In this document: positions 58,867-64,000 of the stretch, piece by piece | How positions within the stretch are numbered: the stretch's first letter is position 1 | Layout: each line of letters begins with the position of its first letter | Origin: Echiichthys vipera | Taxonomy: Eukaryota > Chordata > Actinopteri > Perciformes > Trachinidae | Assembly (NCBI GenBank): GCA_963691815.1 | Contig: OY829659.1 | Span: 27,942,170-28,006,169, forward strand | DNA: 64,000 bases | Direction: 5' to 3' | Program-made: the position numbers and the translations under genes | The notes under the pieces: generated by a model | Databases searched by the model: none | What the model saw: only the letters and a program-made list of their open reading frames with translations | Told to the model about the DNA's origin: nothing

Positions 58867-59368
58867 GGGCATACTCACACTGTCCTCCCGGACCGCGACC
58901 CGGACTTTAGGGTACTTGTCCCCCCTCCCTCTCCCCCCCTCTTTGTTTACAAATCTTTTCATAGACCTCTGAGTTTTTGTGCGTCTTGTCGACTGTTTTT
59001 GAATATTTTCATCCGACCAAATCTGCAGTAAACACTCCACCTCCGCACCACACCAACGTGAACCTTTCACCGCCATTGTTGTTGTTGTTAAATGTCCGCG
59101 CATGGTCCGTCCTTCTATTTACATGTCCGAACAGGCGGACATAACGCTACTGCCGTAGGGCTCGTGCTCGTGCTCGTACACGTGCGCACGCTCGTGCTCG
59201 TACATGTGCAAACGGCTCCGCTAAAGCCCACCTCTTTCAAGCGGGCCGTGGACGGTCCGCTGGCCTCAGTTGAGCGCGGAGCGGGTGCAGTCACACTGCT
59301 TAAAGGTACTAGGCTTTAGCTGAAAAAACGGTTTTGGCCGCGGCCAAAAGGACAGTGTGAGTAGGCTC
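58867..59368 (-). mobile_element. PIF/Harbinger-type MITE, copy 4
   Basis: Opposite orientation to copy 3, only 7 bp away. TTA duplicates flank it (58864-58866, 59369-59371). Ends GGGCATACTCACACTGTCCT and GACAGTGTGAGTAGGCTC. A minus-strand frame from 59103 carries the same AEVECLLQIWSDENIQKQ motif; compared with copy 3 about 110 bp is deleted internally. Confidence 0.85.
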
Positions 59369-60189
59369 TTACTGTAAAAAAAACTTTGTTTGGTTTAGGC
59401 AAGGGGTCACATACACCATACCCACAGCACCAGTTCTTAATTTTGCCATAGACCTGATAGAAACATCATCAACTAGCCTGCTCTGTCTCTTTGAATACCC
59501 CAGAGAATGAGAAACCGTCATTGGAAACTGTTTGGAAATTGCCAGGTGCTTTCAAAACATACCTTGCAGGTCATGCCTATTACAGCCTGCTGGTCAGTCA
59601 GGAGGAGAGTGAAAACATCTTGGAGAAAAGCTGTCAGTGCCATTCTTTGCTGTTCTTTGAAGAAATCCTCTCCAGTTCCAATAAAACTGATGCTATTGCA
59701 ACATCTACACGAACATCTTTAGGAGCTGCTAGTGTTGTTTTGAACCAACAGCAGGCCTCTCCTTGTTACTGCCAGTACCTCCTCACAGGATGCTGATTAG
59801 CTGGTTCAACTTTGCTCTGAACACAAACGCATTACTCTGTGACTGACAGGATGGATTTGTGTGATAATGTGTCAGAAGAATTCAGCTGCTGTGCAAGGTA
59901 ACTCACATACAGCACTGCCTGGTAATGTCTAGATCATTCCACGTTTGCAGTGCATGTGTGAAAGGAGTTTTAGATTAGATGTGCTGACTTTGTTACCTTT
60001 CAAGCACCTAGCTAGCTTCTTTCCCATTGTGCTAAGCTATGCTAACCCGCTGCTGGCTCTATAGCTTCATAGTTAGTATTAGGTATAGTTAGTCAGTTTG
60101 AGAAGTATCGATTTACTTGATGGATCTGGCCATTTAGGGAGCAGAAGTGATTGTCAATCAATTTCACCTGCCTTGGTGCAAATTAAAGT

Positions 60190-61065
60190 TAAAACAGGTA
60201 CAATGGGGTGGCACAATCAAGACAACCCCCAAAAAGGAAATGGTTTTGATGTGGTGGCCACAGAGAATTGTGCTCTCTTCATCCTTCGTGACAGATTCTT
60301 CTTTAATTTTGTGTTCTGCTGGTGTCCTTGTCGTTACTGGTAGCATGAGGTGGTACCTGCAGTCCAATCAGGTTGCACAGGTAGTCCAGCTCCTCCAGGA
60401 TAGCACATCCATACGTGCAGCTGTTACATGAGCCAACCCAGCAGCAGGACCGCTATCTGCGTCTTTGTGTGAGGAGGAACAGGAGAAGCACTGCCAGAGC
60501 CCTACAACAGGACCTCCAGCAGGCTGCTGGTGTGCAGGTTTCTGATCAGACTGTCAGAAACAGACTCCACGAGGGTGGCATGAGGGCCCGGCGTCCTCCA
60601 ATGGGACCTGTGCTCACAGACCAGCACGGTGCAGTTCCATTCACAAGAGAACAACAGAATGAATTCCCCATTCTCTTCACAGACAAGGGTAGATTCACAC
60701 TGAACACATGTGACCTAAATCCAATTCAGCACCTATGATATGTCATGTGTCTGAGCACCTGACACCACCAAGTACTGCCACAGACTGTCCAGGAGCTCAC
60801 TGATGCCCTGATCCAGGTCTGGGAGGAGATCCTTCAGGACACCATCTGCTGACTCAGGAGTCTAGACTTTGTCTGGATTGCCTACTGAGGGGGCCATACA
60901 CACTCCTGAGTCACATTATGAATTGTTGTGATAAAATTCATGCAAGTCAGATCAGCCTGTGATTTCAATTTCTCACTTAGATTTTCAGTGTGATTTTGAA
61001 TCCAGTTCCCAGTGGGTTAATGGTTTTGGGTTCCATCAACCGTTGTAACATTATTTTGTTCTCAA
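60190..61065 (+). pseudogene. Tc1-like transposase remnant with internal deletion
   Basis: The frame at 60415-60738 has QQDRYLRLCVRRNRRSTARA and QVSDQTVRNRLHEGGMRARR, the paired helix-turn-helix of Tc1 transposases, then ILFTDKGRFTLNTCD, where the catalytic DE(S) reads DKG. The text then jumps to DLNPIQHL, the region of the last Asp/Glu, so most of the catalytic domain is deleted. C-terminal sequence (TVQELTDALIQVWEEI-like) continues to about 60850 in other frames. The upstream helix-turn-helix segment is also partly deleted near 60420. Confidence 0.75.
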
Positions 61066-61066
61066 C

Positions 61067-61070
<4 letters not shown>

Positions 61071-61098
<28 letters not shown>
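61071..61098. repeat. TA microsatellite
   Basis: About 14 TA units between the two opposed Tc1-like fragments. Confidence 0.9.
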
Positions 61099-61099
61099 C

Positions 61100-61435
61100 C
61101 CTTGTGGAGTCTGTTTCTGACAGTTTGATCAGAAACCTGCACACCAGCAGCCTGCTGGAGGTCCTGTTGTAGGGCTCTGGCAGTGCTTCTCCTGTTCCTC
61201 CTCACACAAAGACGCAGATAGCGGTCCTGCTGCTGGGTTGGCTCATGTAACAGCCCTGTCCAGCTCTCCTTGTATAACGTCTGATCTCCTCCATGCTCTT
61301 AAGACTGTGCTGAGAGGCACAATAAACCTTCTTGCGACTACCTTTGCAACCTGATTGGACTGCAGGTACCACCTCATGCTGCCAGTAATGACAAGGACAC
61401 CAGCAGAACACAAAATTAAAGAAGAATATAATATA
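61100..61435 (-). pseudogene. Second Tc1-like fragment, reverse orientation
   Basis: Reverse complement repeats the 5' half of the plus copy: AGCATGAGGTGGTACCTGCA at 61383 reading left to the TVRN-like segment near 61110. It retains about 110 bp that the plus copy lacks at 60420 (around 61245-61345). It ends before the catalytic domain. Confidence 0.75.
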
Positions 61436-62336
61436 ATATATATATATAGGCTCCAAATTTATATATATATTTTGTACATCCAAATTTATATGTACATCAG
61501 TAAAGATTTTTTTGAGCAGTGGGTGAAGAAAAGTCATAAAGGGTGTTACACTTCACAGAGAGGATAGTTCCAGAGCTGCAGAGCCCTTAAACATAGATCA
61601 GTGATACTTGTCATTTTGCTTGACATGTATCACTGATTAATGTCCTAACTTGAGTTTGGATATCCTTGCTAATCCTTCCTAACTTCTTTATTGTTTCCAA
61701 ATGACTCACGCTGATGACACAGATTCACAGGAGACATTTTGACTTGTCACAGTAAAAAAGCTACTTGTAGGACTACTGCAATAACATTAGTTCTTAGTGA
61801 TATAGCTCCATTCCACCAATGATTGCAATGTGGATGACAAGTCAAGATGTCTGTAGTGAGAAAGCTCTTTTTAGCTTCCTATTTTACTACTTCATTGTAC
61901 CAAAGCAGCATTATATAAACTTTTCAGTTAATTTCTGCTTCCTGTGCCTTCCTCAACCCTGTCCTGATTTATCCTCCATCTCTCATCTCTTCAGCCTGAC
62001 TGAGCCCTGCAGTTTTCATCGGCCTATTTTCCATACAGCCTCTGTGTGTAATCTCATTATCGACTTGCCAACGGAAAAGGGATTTATTTAATGTATTTGA
62101 GAAACAAACTACTAGAAGCTTAAAAACACTGTCTCTGGGAGTTCAGGGTATTGTCAGTTTTTTTTGCATTGTTTCCCTAAACCATTTCAAGCCAAAAACT
62201 AAGTCTGTCGGACTCACATCACTTTCAGATCTCATGCCGCTGTGGCTGCCAGCAGCAAGTCATCATAGGGAGACCAATGAAACCTCCCCTTCGAAGAACC
62301 TGCCAACGACTCTAGACTAGAAGAACTGAAAGTTTC
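61436..62336. other. No recognised gene
   Basis: Includes a TA-rich patch at 61430-61490 and unassigned sequence. Confidence 0.4.
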
Positions 62337-62337
62337 A

Positions 62338-62389
<52 letters not shown>

Positions 62390-62416
62390 CGTGCGTGCGT
62401 GTGCGTCCGTGCGTGT

Positions 62417-62456
<40 letters not shown>

Positions 62457-62490
62457 CTGTGTGTGTGTGTGTGCGTGTGTGTGTGTGTGT
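62337..62490. repeat. GT/GTGC microsatellite
   Basis: About 150 bp of GT with interspersed GC, TT and CT. Thr-His frames on the minus strand are translation of the repeat. Confidence 0.95.
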
Positions 62491-63170
62491 TGTTGGTTGA
62501 TAGTTAATGGGTGAAAGGTCTGGTTGTTTCCAGACATGAGCGCTAGATTCCAGTGTCAGCCGGATCTGCAGCAAAGCAGATCACTGCAGAGAAGCCTTGA
62601 CTAAGGGGATTTGAAGGAGAGGCATTGCACAGATAATTTATCCCTTTGCTTTTAAACTGAATTCCTAATTGGCCTGTCTGTGTTTTCAAACATGCATTTG
62701 TGGATCCACCATGTTATTACAGCGGTGGAAATGGGAATTTGAACTTTTCATAAAGTAACATAATTTTATCAGATCGTGGATGGATTGCAGCACTTCCCAG
62801 AAACTCCAAGTAAGTGATGGGTTCTATACAGCCGTAGAAAAACTGGAACATGAGCAGTGGTTAATGGTTTTAAAAAAATAAGTCAGAAAACAGAAGAAGA
62901 CACCATATAGTAAATTTGCAGGCAACACATTAAAGATTAAAAACTATAAATGTATACATGAATGAACCTTAACAGTGATTTCACAGAAATAAAACTAGTT
63001 TTTCTCTTTTCTGTATGATTTGAATTCCACAAGGATGTCTAATTGTTAAGTAATGCTTAAAGCCACAAACCAAGCCAGAAACATAGTTGTAGTCATAGGT
63101 ATAGTCATGGACTCTAAACTTTGAAAACCACATCATCACAATTACAAAGTCACCTAAAGAATTTATCAAG
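62491..63170. other. No recognised gene
   Basis: No motif found on either strand. Confidence 0.4.
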
Positions 63171-63487
63171 GATTAAAGGACTGTTGTCTCAGCAGGACTG
63201 CATTTATCTTCAGCAGGCTCGACTACTGTAACAGTGTCTTTACAGGTCTCCCTAAAAAGTCCATCAGACAGCTGTAGCTCATTCAGAACGCTGCTGCTCG
63301 GGTCCTCACCCAGACTAAAAAAGTCGATTCCTATCACTCCAGTCCTCAGATCTTTACACTGGCTTCCTGTCTATCAAATAACTGATTTCAAAATACTTCT
63401 GTTGGTTTATAAAGCACTGAATGGTTTAGGACCAAAACACATTTCTGATCTTCTGCTCAGCTACGAACCATCCAGACCTCTGAGATC
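63171..63487 (+). pseudogene. Rex/L2-like LINE: C-terminal end of RT ORF
   Basis: Plus-strand pieces IFSRLDYCNSVFTGLPKKSI and IQNAAARVLTQTKK, then in shifted frames the ILLLVYKALNG-like and ISDLL regions, and LRSYGTGRLCVPRVRTKHG at the junction with the array. Collinear with the LINE tail at 5373-5083 (minus). Frameshifts near 63275 and 63355. The 3' UTR is not present; the ORF runs straight into a tandem array. Confidence 0.8.
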
Positions 63488-64000
63488 GTATGGGACAGGT
63501 CGGCTCTGTGTCCCCAGAGTCCGGACTAAACATGGGACAGGTCTGCTCTGTGTCCACAGAGTCAGGACTAAACATGGGGCAGGTCTGCTATGTGTCCCCA
63601 GAGTCAGGACTAAACATGGGCCAGGTCTGCTCTGTGTCCCCAGAGTCCGGACTAAACATGGGACAGGTCTGCTCCGCCTCCCAAGAGTCACGACTAAACA
63701 TGGAACAGGTCTGCTCCGCCTCCCAAGAGTCAGGACTAAAAATGGTACAGGTCTGCTCTGTGTCCCCAGATTCAGAACTAAACAGGGGATAGGTCTGCTC
63801 TGTGTCCCCAGAGTCAGGACTAAACATGGGACAGGTCTGCTCTGTGTCCCCAGAGTCAGGACTAAACATAGGCCAGGTCTGCTCTGTGTCCCCAGAGTCA
63901 GGACTAAACATGGGACAGGTCTGCTCCGTATCCCCAGAGTCAGAACTAAACATGGGACAGGTCTTCTCCTTGTCCCCAGAGTCAGGACTAAACATGGGAC
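63488..64000 (+). repeat. 42-bp minisatellite built from a LINE coding segment
   Basis: The phrase ATGGGACAGGTCTGCTCTGT or a close variant recurs with spacing of about 42 bp (63488, 63531, 63573, 63615, 63657, 63699, 63741, 63783, 63825, 63867, 63909, 63951, 63993): 12 units and the start of a thirteenth at the window edge. Each encodes 14 codons in the frame of the LINE protein (T-G-L-L-C-V-P-R-V-R-T-K-H-G in the source). Because 42 is a multiple of three, both strands stay open over long distances. Confidence 0.95.

Larger units (their letters stand above)
58147..59975. mobile_element. Old inverted-end repeat, split by two Harbinger MITEs
   Basis: Left edge CCATTTTCACATATTAACTG; right edge, reversed, ACTCCTTTCACACATGCACT then GCAAAC, the same end family as the TTAA element at 16328-17116. 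Internal blocks AATGTCAGAAGAATCAGGTC and GTTTGGTTTAGGCAAGGG are shared with 16820-16935. Removing 58250-59371 rejoins sequence collinear with that copy. 59491-59796 is an open frame of 101 codons without known domain. Confidence 0.65.

Noticed and set aside
63588..63995. 135-codon repeat protein (minus) with a 14-residue period
   Set aside because: Antisense of the 42-bp minisatellite; it stays open only because the period is a multiple of three.
63488..64000. CRISPR-like array
   Set aside because: Units are contiguous with no spacers, and the context is a eukaryotic LINE.

Overview
This window looks like a repeat-dense stretch of a teleost fish genome. The evidence is the mix of element families: L2/Rex-type and Tx1-clade L1 LINEs, a Penelope-like element with a GIY-YIG nuclease, PIF/Harbinger, piggyBac and Tc1 DNA transposons, several Ty3/Gypsy lineages, endogenous retroviruses (ERVs), and long GT/CA microsatellites. 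I recognise no conserved single-copy host gene. Apart from two spliced genes inside one DNA transposon, nearly every coding signal is a transposon gene or a remnant of one.

Layout. 0-5.4 kb: 3' end of an ERV with an LTR, a decayed piggyBac transposase (minus strand) that keeps a GT-AG intron, a 105-bp minisatellite and a LINE tail. 5.4-26.26 kb: one Ty3/Gypsy element with a SCAN-like Gag, split in its capsid region by a 16.66-kb insertion (7121-23779). That insertion has about 168-bp terminal inverted repeats and an 8-bp target duplication (TCCCCAGG). A spliced gene runs inward from each end: a small zinc-ribbon/chromodomain-like gene from the left, and the last four exons of a KDZ (Kyakuja/Dileera/Zisupton)-type transposase on the opposite strand. 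A Tx1/L1 LINE, two Harbinger MITEs (miniature inverted-repeat elements) and other repeats have landed inside it.

26.4-35.2 kb: a three-level nest. A minus-strand L2 LINE was split by a plus-strand L2 LINE (19-bp target duplication), and an ERV then inserted into one copy of that duplication (4-bp duplication ACTG, LTRs almost identical). 35.6-48.1 kb: a solo LTR, a Penelope-like element, two more LINE-in-LINE insertions (7-bp and 9-bp duplications), a SINE-like insert and a Mag-type Gypsy gag. 48.1-55.9 kb: mostly unrecognised, low-complexity or unique sequence with a Rex-type endonuclease fragment. 56-61.5 kb: a Harbinger derivative with a 41-codon transposase start, two opposed Harbinger MITEs inside an older repeat, and two opposed Tc1-like fragments. 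63.2-64 kb: the end of a LINE reverse-transcriptase ORF, in which a 14-codon (42-bp) segment has become a tandem array running off the window.

The main candidate for something new is the 16.66-kb inverted-repeat element with two convergent spliced genes. Its KDZ exons are in perfect splice phase and free of stops, and the partner gene is a zinc-ribbon plus chromodomain-like protein I cannot name.
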